A stretch of 64,000 nucleotides of DNA from Streptomyces sp. NBC_01497 (GCF_036250695.1 NZ_CP109427.1:4960001-5024000); one strand, 5' to 3'. Shown: positions 16,154 to 24,852, counted from the stretch's first letter. A program made the numbers and translations. The notes: a model not told the origin generated them from the sequence alone.

Positions 16154-16284
16154 GGCGCGCGGGGGGCGTCAACGGCACCGCGCGCGGTGCCGTGGCGGGG
16201 GGACCCGGCACCGGTTCAGGCCTTCGACGGCGGCCGGCGGTCACGGCCACGATGACGACTCCTTACGACTCTTTACGGCCCCGA

Positions 16285-19200
16285 TTACGGCTCCGGTCGC
16301 GGTTCCGGTTCCGGGACCCCGCGCGGCGGCAGTGGCGGGCGGCGCCGGTCCGGCACCGCCTGGTAGCCGGGCGGCTCCGCCGCGGGCCGGGCGGCCAGCA
16401 GGTCGAGCGCCACCCAGACCGCGTCGTCCAGTTGCGCGTGCCGGCCCTCCGCCCAGTCCAGCGGGGTGCGCAGCGCCTCGATGTCCGGCTCCACCCCGTG
16501 GTTCTCCACCGACCAGCCGTACGCGTCGAACCAGGCCGCGTTCATGGGGACCGTGATCACCGTGCCGTCGCCGAGCCGGTGCCGGCCCGTCATGCCGACC
16601 ACACCGCCCCAGGTGCGCTGCCCGACCACCGGGCCGAGGCCCAGCAGCCGGAAGGCGGCGGTGATCATGTCGCCGTCGGACGAGGTCGCCTCGTCGGCGA
16701 TCGCGACGACCGGGCCGCGCGGCGCGTTCGACGCGTACGAGACCGGTTCCGCGTCGCGGGTCAGGTCCCAGCCGATGATGCGGCGGCTCAGCTTCTCCAC
16801 CACCAGTTCGCTGATGTTGCCGCCGGCGTTGCCGCGTACGTCCACGATCAGCGCGGGGCGGGACACCTCCAGCCGCAGGTCGCGGTTGAACTGCGCCCAG
16901 CCCGAGCCCTGCGTGTCGGGGATGTGCAGATAGCCGCAGCGGCCGTCGCTGAGCGCCCGGACCACTTCGCGGCGCTTGGTGACCCAGTCCTGGTAGCGCA
17001 ACGGGCGCTCGTCGACGAGCGGGACGACGGCGACGCGGCGCGCGGGGGCGCCGGGCCGGGAGAGCGGGCGGGGGCCAGGCTCCGGGGCCTGTCCGCCACG
17101 ATCGCGGCCACCGTCGCCGTCGCTGTCCCCTGACCCCGTCGCGGGCCCGCCGTCGCCGCCTGGGCCCCCGGCGCTGTCCACCGTGCGGAACGTCAGCTCC
17201 ACCGTCGTCCCTCCGGCGGCCGACAGCAGCGGCGCCGGGCCCGCGACGGGGTCCACCGGGCGGCCGTCCACATGCGTGAGCACGGCGCCCTCGCGGACCC
17301 CCGTACCCGCGAGCGGTGAACGGGCCCTGGAGTCCGACGAGTCGCCGGGCAGGATCCGCTGCACCGTCCAGTCGCCGTCCCGGGGCACCAGGTTGGCGCC
17401 GAGCAGTCCCATCGGCCGCTGGTAGTGCGGTGGGCCCTCGTCACGCCGTGCGGCCGACACGTACGCGTGCGACGTGCCCAGCTCACCCAGCACCTCGCGC
17501 AGCAGGTCCGCGAACTCGTCGGGCGAGGCGACCCGTTCGACCAGCGGCCGGTACTGGTCGAGCACCGCGTCCCAGTCGATGCCGCTCATCCGCGGGTCCC
17601 AGAAGTACGCGCGGATGACGCGGCCCGCCTCCTCGAACGCTCCCCGCCACTCGGCCCGCGGGTCCGCCTCGTGCAGGATGCGGCGCAGGTCGAGGTGGAC
17701 CGAGCCGTCCCCGTCCGCGTCCCCGGTGGCCGCCACGACGCGCAGGTCGCCGTCGTCCACGACGACCAGCCGGGAGCCGTCGCCGCTGGGCGCGAACCAG
17801 TCGAGGTGGTCGACCAGTTCGCTCCTGCGGGCCTTCGCGAGGTCGAAGTGTTCGAGCGTGGGGCGTCCCGACATGTCGTCGGGGTTCGCGAAGGTCTCAC
17901 CGAGCGCGCCGGAGATCGGCCAGCGCAGCCAGACCAGGCCGCCACCGCTGACGGGGAAGAGGGACGAGTACTTGGACGCGGACACCGGGAACGGCGTGAC
18001 CCGGCTCGCCAGCCCCTCCACCTCCACGGTGACCGCGCCGCCCTCGGCATCGTCGGCGCCGAGCGGATCGAGGCCCCCGGCCGCGGGCCGCCCCTCGGGG
18101 GAGAGCGCGAACGGGGAGGGCGTCGCCGACGACAGCGGCACCAGGTACGGGCGGCAGCCCAGCGGGAAGGAGAGGTCGCCCGTGTGGACGTCGTAGACCG
18201 GGTCGAAGCCGCGCCAGGAGAGGAACGCGAGATAGCGGCCGTCACTGGTGAAGACGGGGTTCTCGTCCTCGAAGCGGCCGTCGGTGATGTCCACGACGGT
18301 GGGGGCCTCGCCGGGCCCCGCCGCGCCGGGGCCGCCGATGCGGGCCATCCTGATCTGGCGCAGGGACCGGCCGACGCCGGGATGGGACCAGGTGATCCAG
18401 TTGCCGTCGGGGGAGAAGGCGACGTCGGTGACCGGCCCGTTGCGGGAACGGACGATCTCGGTCAGGCGGACAGGCGCCCGGGCCGGGTCGTCCGGGGCGT
18501 CGCCTGCCGTGCCGGTTTCGGCCGGATCAGTGCCGGTGCCCGGATCGGCGGACACCTCGGCGGTGCCGTCGCCGTCGTCGCCGGTGACGCTCTCGGTGCC
18601 TTCGTCAGCGCCTTCGTCAGCGCCTTCGCCGGCGCCGGGGTCGGTGACGTCGAGGAGGAGCAGGCGACCGTCGTGCGTGGCGATCGCGACCCGTTCGCCG
18701 TCCGGGTCGGGTTCCATCTCGTGCACCCGCCCGAGCCGCCCGGCCGCCAGCCTGCGCGGACTGCGGTCACCGCTCGCGCGCGGCAGGTACGCGATCTCGA
18801 CGGCGTCGTCCCCCTCCGCGTCCGTGACGTACGCGACCTGGCCGCCGGAGCCGAGCATCGAGGGCAGCCGCACCCGGACCCCGGGGGTGTCGACGATGGT
18901 GCGGGCCGGCCCGTCGCGGTGGGTGAGCCAGTAGAGGCTGCCGCGTACGGACACGGCGCTCGCCCGGCCCGTCGTGTCGACGGAGATCGCGCCGAGGTGG
19001 GCCGCCGCGGGGATCTGGTACGGACGGCGGCCGGCGCGCGGGCCGCCGAGGCGCACGTCCAGCCTGCGGGGCACGGAGTGGGGGGTCAGCGCGTCCACCA
19101 GCCAGATCTCGCCCGCGCACTGGTAGACGACGCGGCGGCCGTCCGTGGACGCGTGCCGGGCGTAGAAGGCGTCGTGGTCGGTGTGGCGGAGCAGGCCGGT

Positions 19201-19896
19201 GCCGTCGGGGCGGCACGAGTAGAGGTTGCCGATGCCCTCGTGGTCGGAGAGGAAGGCGACCCGCTCGCCGACGATCATCGGGCAGGCGAGATGCCCGTCG
19301 AGATCCGCGAGCAGTCGCTCGCCGTGCAGCCACAGGCGGCCGGTGGCACCGCCGCGGTAGCGCTTCCAGGTGGCGGGTTCGTGCGGTGGCGTGCCGGTCA
19401 GCAGCAGGGTCCTGCGCTCGCCGCCGATGTCGCCGACGGCGAGGTCGGACACCGGCCCCCAGGGGAGCTTGCCGCCCGGGGACCCGTCGGTGGGAACGTC
19501 GTACGCCCAGGAGTAGTAGGAGAACGGCTGCCCGTGCGACGACACGGCCAGGATCTGCCCGCTGCCGCCGGGCTCCTTCGGATCGGGGGCACTCCAGCCG
19601 CAGACGCGGGTGTCCGTCGAGCCCCAGTAGGTCAGGCGCCGGGCCGGACCACCGTCGACGGGGGCGAGGTGGATCTCCGGGTCGAGGCTGCGCCAGTTCG
19701 TATAGGCGATGTGCCGGCCGTCGGGTGAGAACCGGGGGTGGCCCACTCTCGTCCGGTCGACGCTCGCGCGCCAGGCCCGGCCGGGCCGCTCACCGGCCGC
19801 TGCGACCGGGGCGACCCAGATGTCGTCCTCGGCTGCGAAGCAGACCAAGTCCTCGTGCAGGTGGGGGAAGCGGAGATACGCGACGTCGTCACTCAC
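16285..19896 (-). CDS. Tricorn-type protease (S41 family peptidase)
   Basis: The 1203-residue cytoplasmic protease starts YLRFPHLHEDLVCFAAEDDIW, typical of actinobacterial tricorn homologues. Order: a beta-propeller part with repeated FSPDGRHIAY/FSPDGNWITW-type blades (about residues 1-650), a PDZ-like segment (GTGVREGAVLTHVDGRPVDP), and the S41 catalytic domain with RGNAGGNISE and ADEATSSDGDM, where the second Ser is the expected nucleophile. It degrades peptides released by upstream proteases such as the proteasome. It exceeds the roughly 1050-1100 residues usual for the family because of low-complexity acidic inserts (repeated EGADEGADEG in the propeller and a Gly/Asp-rich run before the catalytic domain). 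It is monocistronic. Confidence 0.9.
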   Translation of the reverse strand: MSDDVAYLRFPHLHEDLVCFAAEDDIWVAPVAAAGERPGRAWRASVDRTRVGHPRFSPDGRHIAYTNWRSLDPEIHLAPVDGGPARRLTYWGSTDTRVCGWSAPDPKEPGGSGQILAVSSHGQPFSYYSWAYDVPTDGSPGGKLPWGPVSDLAVGDIGGERRTLLLTGTPPHEPATWKRYRGGATGRLWLHGERLLADLDGHLACPMIVGERVAFLSDHEGIGNLYSCRPDGTGLLRHTDHDAFYARHASTDGRRVVYQCAGEIWLVDALTPHSVPRRLDVRLGGPRAGRRPYQIPAAAHLGAISVDTTGRASAVSVRGSLYWLTHRDGPARTIVDTPGVRVRLPSMLGSGGQVAYVTDAEGDDAVEIAYLPRASGDRSPRRLAAGRLGRVHEMEPDPDGERVAIATHDGRLLLLDVTDPGAGEGADEGADEGTESVTGDDGDGTAEVSADPGTGTDPAETGTAGDAPDDPARAPVRLTEIVRSRNGPVTDVAFSPDGNWITWSHPGVGRSLRQIRMARIGGPGAAGPGEAPTVVDITDGRFEDENPVFTSDGRYLAFLSWRGFDPVYDVHTGDLSFPLGCRPYLVPLSSATPSPFALSPEGRPAAGGLDPLGADDAEGGAVTVEVEGLASRVTPFPVSASKYSSLFPVSGGGLVWLRWPISGALGETFANPDDMSGRPTLEHFDLAKARRSELVDHLDWFAPSGDGSRLVVVDDGDLRVVAATGDADGDGSVHLDLRRILHEADPRAEWRGAFEEAGRVIRAYFWDPRMSGIDWDAVLDQYRPLVERVASPDEFADLLREVLGELGTSHAYVSAARRDEGPPHYQRPMGLLGANLVPRDGDWTVQRILPGDSSDSRARSPLAGTGVREGAVLTHVDGRPVDPVAGPAPLLSAAGGTTVELTFRTVDSAGGPGGDGGPATGSGDSDGDGGRDRGGQAPEPGPRPLSRPGAPARRVAVVPLVDERPLRYQDWVTKRREVVRALSDGRCGYLHIPDTQGSGWAQFNRDLRLEVSRPALIVDVRGNAGGNISELVVEKLSRRIIGWDLTRDAEPVSYASNAPRGPVVAIADEATSSDGDMITAAFRLLGLGPVVGQRTWGGVVGMTGRHRLGDGTVITVPMNAAWFDAYGWSVENHGVEPDIEALRTPLDWAEGRHAQLDDAVWVALDLLAARPAAEPPGYQAVPDRRRPPLPPRGVPEPEPRPEP

Positions 19897-20069
19897 CTTC
19901 CCATGCTTTCCGCGGCGGGGTGCACGGGCAACTCATCCCGTGGATTTCGGGCGGGCGCACCGGGCGCACGGACCCCGCGCGGGGCCGGCGCGACGCCGGC
20001 GGGCGCGACCCGGGCGGCCGGGCTGTGGACACGTCCAGCACCTGCGCCGGGTCCCGCCCATCCGTGCGC

Positions 20070-20477
20070 TCAGACGATGAGGCTGCCGATGTGCTGCTCG
20101 ACGTCGAGGTGGTCGGCCTCCTTGCCGGCCGGCACGACGGAGTACGTGCTCCGCAGGAAGCGGCGCAACGAGGCGTTGTCGAACTGCACCAGCGCGACGC
20201 CCTCCGGCGCCCGGAACTCGAACACGGTCTGCGCCCGCCCGCACGGCCATACGTGCACGTCACCGTCGCCCGCCGGTTCCCGAAGGCCCGTTTCGACCAG
20301 GTCGCGGGCGAACGTCCAGACGACGTCACTGTCGTCGAGCGAGACCTCGGCGGGGAAGACCATCCGCAGCGCGAGGGGGTCGGAGCCGTCGTAGCGCAGC
20401 ATGACGGAGACGATTCGGGGGTGAGGGGCGTCGCTTATCAGGCGCGCTTTGGCGGACTGCTCGACCACAGGTGACAT
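20070..20477 (-). CDS. SsgA-like (SALP) sporulation/cell division protein
   Basis: The 135-residue protein matches the SsgA family in length and pattern: RIVSVMLRYDGSDPLALRMVF, VVWTFARDLVETGL, GDVHVWPCG, VALVQFDNASLRRFLRSTYSVVPAG and an acidic end. SALPs exist only in morphologically complex actinomycetes and guide septum placement or peptidoglycan remodelling during sporulation. The ATG at 20477 has GAGGAG eight bases upstream. It is not the most conserved member (SsgB), because the N-terminus and the VPAGKEADHLDVEQ tail differ from what I know of SsgB. Which paralogue it is cannot be settled here. Confidence 0.85.
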   Translation of the reverse strand: MSPVVEQSAKARLISDAPHPRIVSVMLRYDGSDPLALRMVFPAEVSLDDSDVVWTFARDLVETGLREPAGDGDVHVWPCGRAQTVFEFRAPEGVALVQFDNASLRRFLRSTYSVVPAGKEADHLDVEQHIGSLIV

Positions 20478-20519
20478 CGACGACTCCTCTGAACGGATGC
20501 CGGGACGTGATGCCCCGGA

Positions 20520-20575
20520 CCGACAAAATCACCCCTTAATGGTACAAATATATGAAAATCTTGCACTGCGACCTC
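20520..20575 (-). promoter_or_regulatory. AT-rich promoter zone of the SsgA-like gene
   Basis: This is one of the most AT-rich stretches in the window (ACAAAATCACC, TTAATGGTACAAATATATG, AAAATCTTGC on the plus strand), 45-100 bases before the SsgA-like start. An AT-rich patch of this kind usually marks a promoter or a regulator site in Streptomyces. No hexamer pair is convincing enough to name the sigma factor. The rest of the 265-bp spacer up to the monooxygenase remnant shows nothing. Confidence 0.4.
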
Positions 20576-20742
20576 GTGAGGCCCCCTGAACGGGCCGGAA
20601 CGAGGCTCCGGAACGAGGTCCGGAACGGGGCTTGGCGAAGGGCCTTTCTGCCGTGTCTTTCGTCCGCCCCCGGGACGGGTGGTCGACGCGGGTCGTCTTC
20701 GGTGAGCGTGCGTGCGTGACCGGCGCCCGGGCCGCGTGCCGC

Positions 20743-21245
20743 TCACTCGCCTCCCTCGAACATGCCGACGAGACTCCGGGGCGCGTCCTCGCCGAAGAGG
20801 AGCTCGTGGAGGTCGAGGCCATCGGCGGCAGCCGCGGCGCTGCGGGGGAACAGGTCCTGCTCGTAGCCGGCGAGCGCGGTCTCGACGCCGTCCGGGTGTG
20901 CGGCGATGGCCGTGCCGAGTTCGGCGCCGTCGTACATGGCCAGGTTGGCGCCCTCGCCGTCCGGTACCGCGAGGTGGGCGGCGTCGCCGAGCAGGGTCAC
21001 AGGGAGGTCTCGACGTACGACCTGCCTGTGTGCCCGGGTGCCGCGTCGGAGAGCAGCGGCCGGACCCGTGACCAGGCGCCGCCCGCGCCGACCAGCAGGG
21101 TCGTGGCGAGGGTGGCGCCGTCGGCGAAGGCCACCTCGTGGCGGCCCTCGCCCAGGGATCGGACGCCGCTGACCTTGTGCCCCCACCGGACGGCGCCGGC
21201 CGGGAGTGGCGCCAGGGCGGGACGTGCCGCCCCACCGTTGACCCC
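20743..21245 (-). pseudogene. Remnant of a TetX/PgaE-type FAD-dependent monooxygenase
   Basis: Two pieces of one family lie on the minus strand in different frames. The upstream piece, from about 21245 to the stop at 20997, reads PAGAVRWGHKVSGVRSLGEG, VAFADGATLATTLLVGAGGAWSRVRPLLSD and SYVETSL. The downstream piece, from about 21012 to 20743, reads LPVTLLGDAAHLAVPDGEGA and NLAMYDGAELGTAIAAHPDG. In intact flavin hydroxylases these blocks are separated by roughly 130 residues; here they touch, so a large internal deletion and a frameshift have removed the substrate-domain middle. The N-terminal FAD GxGxxG motif is also missing. It lies head to head with, and partly under, the 5' end of the IclR gene. 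Confidence 0.75.
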
Positions 21246-21272
21246 CGGCACCCGTGGCCGGACGATGGCCCG

Positions 21273-22352
21273 ATGGGCGTGGACGGACGGAGTACGGGGG
21301 ACGACGCCGGGCGGTGCGACGAGGGCGGTCCGGTCGACGCGGGCAGGAGGCGCGGCGAAGGCGGCGGTCGCGGTGACGGCAACGGTCCCGGTCCGGTCGA
21401 CGCGGGCAGGCGCGGCGAAGGCGGCGGTCGCGGTGACGGCAACGGTCTCGGCGAGGGCGGCCTTCGGATCGACTACGCCGGGCGGCGCGACGAAGGAGGG
21501 GCCGGGGCGGGGCGCAGGTGCGAGGGCCGGGACGGGCGGGGGCACGGGGCCTCCGTCACCGGGCGGGCCTTGCGCGTGCTGGAGGCGTTCACACCCGCCG
21601 CGCCGGTCCACACCCTCAGCGGCATCGCCCGCCACACCGGCCTCCCGCTCACCACAACGCACCGCCTGGTGGGAGAACTCGCCCAGTGGGGCGCCCTGGA
21701 GCGCGACGCCCACGGCGCGTACCGCATCGGCCTGCGGCTGTGGGAGATCGCCTCGCTCGCGCCGCGCGGCCTCGGACTGCGGGAACTGGCCCTCCCGCAG
21801 CTCTCCGACCTCGTCCATGTCACCGGGGAGAACGCTCAGCTGGCGGTACGGGAAGACCTCTCGGTGGTGTTCGTCGAACGCCTCGCGGGTCGTGGCGCCG
21901 TGCCCGTACTGACGCGTGTCGCGGGGCGGTTCGCGCTCATGCCGACCGGTGTGGGCCGTGTCCTGCTCGCGTACGCGCCGCCCGACGTCCAGGAGCGGGT
22001 GCTCGCGGGCCCGCCCGCGCGGTGCACGCCGGAGACCGTGTGCGAGCCCGCCGTGCTGCGGCAGTTGCTCGCCGAGGTGCGCCGTACCGGGGTGGCGATC
22101 TGCGAACGGCAGGTGACCCTCGACAGCGTGTCCGTCGCCGCTCCGGTGCACGGACCGGGCGGCGACGTCGTCGCGGCCGTCTCCGTCGTGGCGCGCGCCG
22201 GTGGCGTCCAGCCGCACACGCTCGTGCCGCTCGTGCAGATCGCGGCCCGGGGCATCTCCCGGTCGCTGGGCGCGGATCCGGTGCCCCGCCCGGCCGCCGG
22301 TGTCACAGGTCGAGCACCAGCCGACCGGAGCGGCACCGCGACACACAGATGA
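21273..22352 (+). CDS. IclR family transcriptional regulator with Gly/Arg-rich N-terminal extension
   Basis: The recognisable protein runs from SVTGRALRVLEAFTPAAPVH, the winged helix (LSGIARHTGLPLTTTHRLVGEL), to the effector domain (FVERLAGRGAVPVLTRVAGR, LMPTGVGRVLLAYAP, ICERQVTLDSVSVAAPV). The ATG at 21273 is the first in-frame start not inside the flavoenzyme remnant; it adds about 92 residues of Gly, Arg and Asp repeats that IclR proteins do not normally have. A later unannotated start near 21550 would give the usual 260 residues. The 3' end overlaps the converging reductase gene by 50 bases. It probably controls the Rieske/reductase operon, whose promoter carries an IclR-like dyad. Confidence 0.85.
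   Translation: MGVDGRSTGDDAGRCDEGGPVDAGRRRGEGGGRGDGNGPGPVDAGRRGEGGGRGDGNGLGEGGLRIDYAGRRDEGGAGAGRRCEGRDGRGHGASVTGRALRVLEAFTPAAPVHTLSGIARHTGLPLTTTHRLVGELAQWGALERDAHGAYRIGLRLWEIASLAPRGLGLRELALPQLSDLVHVTGENAQLAVREDLSVVFVERLAGRGAVPVLTRVAGRFALMPTGVGRVLLAYAPPDVQERVLAGPPARCTPETVCEPAVLRQLLAEVRRTGVAICERQVTLDSVSVAAPVHGPGGDVVAAVSVVARAGGVQPHTLVPLVQIAARGISRSLGADPVPRPAAGVTGRAPADRSGTATHR
21328..21447 (+). repeat. Imperfect 60-bp direct repeat in the IclR 5' region
   Basis: Copy 1 is 21328-21387 (60 bases) and copy 2 is 21391-21447 (57 bases). They are identical except for an extra AGG in copy 1. Because copies and gap are multiples of three, the IclR frame stays open and reads VDAGRR...GEGGGRGDGNG twice. 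Confidence 0.9.
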
Positions 22353-23310
22353 ACATCACGTCGTTCGCGGCCCGTTCGCCGGCCGTGAGCAGCGAGTCCC
22401 GGTGGTCGGGTTCGCCCGCGAGCACGTCCGTCTCGCAGGTCCCGCAGGTGCCCTCGCGGCAGGAGGACAGTACCTGGATCCCGGCTTCCTCCACGGCCTG
22501 GAGGATGGATGAGTCCGGTCGGACCGTCACCGTCCTGCCCGAGGCGGCGAGTTCCACCTCGAACGTACCGGGCGCCGTGCCGGACGCCGGTCCGCCCGGT
22601 GCGGCCTCGGCGGCCCCGCCGGCTGTACCGGCGGCGGCCTCCGGCCTCGGCGCGAACCGCTCGGTGTGGAGCGCTCCGCGCGGCCACGCCGAGCACCGCT
22701 CCTCGGCCGCGGTGAGCAGGGACTCGGGACCGCAGCAGTACACGGCGGTGTCCGCGCGGGGGACGCCGAGCAGCCCGTCCAGGTCGAGGGGCCCCGCCTC
22801 GTCCCGGGGGTACAGCGCGACCCGCTCCGGGTGGCGGGCGGCCAGCCGTTCCGCGAACGCCATGGAGGCGCGGCTCCGGCCGCCGTACGCGAGCCGCCAG
22901 TCGGCGCCCCGCGCCGCCACCGCCGCGATCATGGACAGCAGCGGTGTGATGCCGATCCCGCCCGCCACGAAGAGGTAGCGGGACGCGTCCACGAGGGCGA
23001 AGTGGTTGCGCGGGCCCCGCACCCGCACCACGGAGCCCTCGGTCAGTTTGTCGTGCGCGTGCTGGGAGCCGCCCCGGCCGGCCGCCTCCCGCAGGACCGC
23101 AACCCGCAGCACCGACCGGTCATCCGGGTCGCCGCACAGCGAGTACTGACGCTCAAGGCCCGGCGCGAGCAGCAGGTCGAGGTGCGCGCCCGGCGCCCAG
23201 GCAGGCAGCTCGGCGCCGTCGGGGTGCGCGAGAGTGAACCGTACGACACCGTCGGCGACAGCCTCCCGGCGTGCGACGACGAGGGGGAACTCCGCTTCAG
23301 GCGCGCTCAC
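22303..23310 (-). CDS. PDR/VanB-type ferredoxin reductase (FMN, NAD(P)H, [2Fe-2S])
   Basis: The 335-residue protein has the three modules of class IA oxygenase reductases in order. The flavin barrel has ERQYSLCGDPDD. The NAD(P)H module has GGIGITPLLSMIAA and YCCGPESLL. A C-terminal plant-type ferredoxin has cysteines in CREGTCGTCETDVLAGEPDH and the last in FICVSRC. It passes electrons from NAD(P)H to a Rieske oxygenase. The GTG start overlaps the small gene's stop (GTGA), and the Rieske gene is the first of the three, so the full electron chain is encoded here. A linker of about 25 residues rich in Ala, Gly and Pro joins the last two modules. Confidence 0.92.
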   Translation of the reverse strand: MSAPEAEFPLVVARREAVADGVVRFTLAHPDGAELPAWAPGAHLDLLLAPGLERQYSLCGDPDDRSVLRVAVLREAAGRGGSQHAHDKLTEGSVVRVRGPRNHFALVDASRYLFVAGGIGITPLLSMIAAVAARGADWRLAYGGRSRASMAFAERLAARHPERVALYPRDEAGPLDLDGLLGVPRADTAVYCCGPESLLTAAEERCSAWPRGALHTERFAPRPEAAAGTAGGAAEAAPGGPASGTAPGTFEVELAASGRTVTVRPDSSILQAVEEAGIQVLSSCREGTCGTCETDVLAGEPDHRDSLLTAGERAANDVMFICVSRCRSGRLVLDL

Positions 23311-23618
23311 GTGGCGTGTCCGGGGGTGGTGCCGGCCGGACGCGCCGGGGTCGCGGGGTGAGCGGGGCCGACCGGGTACGGGGGCCTCGTCGGAAGGTCC
23401 GGGACGGACGGGTCCGGAGTGGACGGGTCCGGAGTGGACGTGACCCGGGTGGACGGGTCCGGTGCGGACGGGTGCTCCGGGTGGGCCAGGAGCCAGTCCC
23501 AGAGGTCGACCGGGTCCTCGAAGTCCCGCGCCGCGCCGCAGAAGCAGACGCCGTGCAGCCGGTCGGTGCCGGGCACCCAGTGGACGCGGAAGACGCTCCC
23601 GCCGACGCGGGCGGTCAT
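23307..23618 (-). CDS. Small protein of unknown function between the Rieske oxygenase and its reductase
   Basis: The 103-residue product starts at the ATG at 23618, which overlaps the Rieske stop (ATGA), and ends in the GTGA start of the reductase. The first 50 residues look folded: VGGSVFRVHWVPGTDRLHGV, CFCGAARDFEDPVDLWDWLL, AHPEHP. It has only two cysteines, in CFC, too few for a ferredoxin. The second half is a disordered string of PDPST-like repeats. Tight coupling on both sides argues that it is a real gene working with the oxygenase, perhaps as an assembly or effector subunit. I do not recognise the family. Confidence 0.65.
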   Translation of the reverse strand: MTARVGGSVFRVHWVPGTDRLHGVCFCGAARDFEDPVDLWDWLLAHPEHPSAPDPSTRVTSTPDPSTPDPSVPDLPTRPPYPVGPAHPATPARPAGTTPGHAT

Positions 23619-24703
23619 GTCGCAGCCCCCGCTCCCGCCCCCGAGCCCGCCGCGCGCAGCCGGTCCAGGATCCTGCGGGCCGCGAGACCGCCCGTGTCGA
23701 TGTTGATGCTCAACTCCTGGTACCCGCCGCCCTCCGCCTCCACCGCCTTCTCCAGGACGTCGAGCGCGACGACGTCCTGCAGGACGACGGTCCGGTTGCT
23801 GTCGTGCAGGAAGTCCGTCACGCGCCGGTCGCCCGGCGCGAAGTCCCGTGCCACCGCCCAGAAGTCGTGGGTACTGTGCTCGGTCTCGGGCGTGATGGCG
23901 TACACGACCTCGACGTGGAAGGCGTCCGGGTCCGCGCCGTCGGCGGCCGGCGGCGGGGTGCCGGCCGGCGCGATCCGGCTGTGCAGCAGATAGAGGCAGG
24001 GCGCGTGGTACTCGATGTCCTGCCACCGCGTGATGCGCCCCTGGATGCCGGTGGACTCGGCGTAGAACGGCGGGCAGGCCGCGTCGTCCATGTGGCGGCC
24101 GACGCGCACGACGCCCCGCTCCTCGTCGACCTCGGTGGTGATCGGCGTCTCGGCGACCTCCGGCGTACCGATGTACCCGCCGTGCAGATAGGTCTCGTGG
24201 GACAGGTCGAGCAGGTTGTCGACGAGCAGTCCGTACCGCGCGGCGAGCGGCTCCATGCCGGAGACCGTCGTGTACGCGGGATCGGCGAGCCAGGGCGCGC
24301 GGGGGATCAGCGCCTCGTCGGCGGCGTCGCGCTCCCCGATCCACACCCAGACGAACGCGTCGCGTTCGGCGACCGGGTACGTGGTCAGCCGCGCGGTCCT
24401 CGGCACCCTGCGCTGCCCCGGTACGGCCACGCAGACACCGTCGGCGCCGTAGGTGAAGCCGTGGTAACCGCAGACGAGCTGATCGCCGGCCAGGTGACTC
24501 GGCTTCTGGGAGAGCGGGAAACGGCGGTGCACGCAGCGGTCCGACATCGCGGTGACCGCGCCGTCCTGCGTCCGCCACAGGAGGACCGGCTCGCCGCAGA
24601 CCGTGCGGGAGAAGGGCTCGCGGCCCACCTCCCGACCGTATGCCGCGACGTACCACTGGTTTCGGATGAAGGAACTTTGCTGGTCGTGGACGAGGGAACC
24701 CAT
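23615..24703 (-). CDS. Rieske non-heme iron oxygenase (VanA-like, aromatic ring or O-demethylating)
   Basis: The ATG at 24703 follows a purine-rich GGAGAGAGGCAGGAACG; the open frame upstream has no match to the family. The 362-residue protein has the Rieske centre CVHRRFPLSQ and CGYHGFTYG (C-x-H, C-x2-H) at about residues 57-80, and the mononuclear iron site NLLDLSHETYLHGG with Asp and two His. The size and VRNQWYVAAYG-like opening (FIRNQWYVAAYGREVG) place it with the vanillate O-demethylase/phthalate-oxygenase type alpha subunits without a beta partner. It uses electrons from the PDR-type reductase two genes downstream. The aromatic substrate is unknown; a divergent serine hydrolase and a nearby IclR gene share the locus. 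Confidence 0.92.
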   Translation of the reverse strand: MGSLVHDQQSSFIRNQWYVAAYGREVGREPFSRTVCGEPVLLWRTQDGAVTAMSDRCVHRRFPLSQKPSHLAGDQLVCGYHGFTYGADGVCVAVPGQRRVPRTARLTTYPVAERDAFVWVWIGERDAADEALIPRAPWLADPAYTTVSGMEPLAARYGLLVDNLLDLSHETYLHGGYIGTPEVAETPITTEVDEERGVVRVGRHMDDAACPPFYAESTGIQGRITRWQDIEYHAPCLYLLHSRIAPAGTPPPAADGADPDAFHVEVVYAITPETEHSTHDFWAVARDFAPGDRRVTDFLHDSNRTVVLQDVVALDVLEKAVEAEGGGYQELSINIDTGGLAARRILDRLRAAGSGAGAGAAT

Positions 24704-24837
24704 CGTTCCTGCCTCTCTCCGCTCCCCGCCACGACGATGTGGCGGGGGCCGCCTGGGCCGCCGGCGCCCAGTGGGGGACGGCCCGGGGCCGGGTCGAGCA
24801 CAGCGTGCACGCGGACGGGTCCGCCGCACAGTGCGAC

Positions 24838-24852
24838 TTCCGTTCAGCGGAA
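24838..24852. promoter_or_regulatory. IclR-like operator dyad in the Rieske/serine hydrolase spacer
   Basis: TTCCGTTCAGCGGAA is a 5-5-5 inverted repeat, 135 bases before the Rieske start and 250 before the serine hydrolase start. TTCCG/CGGAA arms with a short spacer resemble operators of actinobacterial IclR regulators, and an IclR gene lies at the other end of the operon. The remainder of this 397-bp spacer holds a direct repeat of GGTGGGGCCCTGCGGTCCGG (two copies near 24889-24931) and nothing else I recognise. Confidence 0.5.

Noticed and set aside
20997..22346. A 449-codon minus-strand frame under the IclR gene
   Set aside because: It is antisense to the IclR domains except for the final 80 codons, which belong to the monooxygenase remnant.
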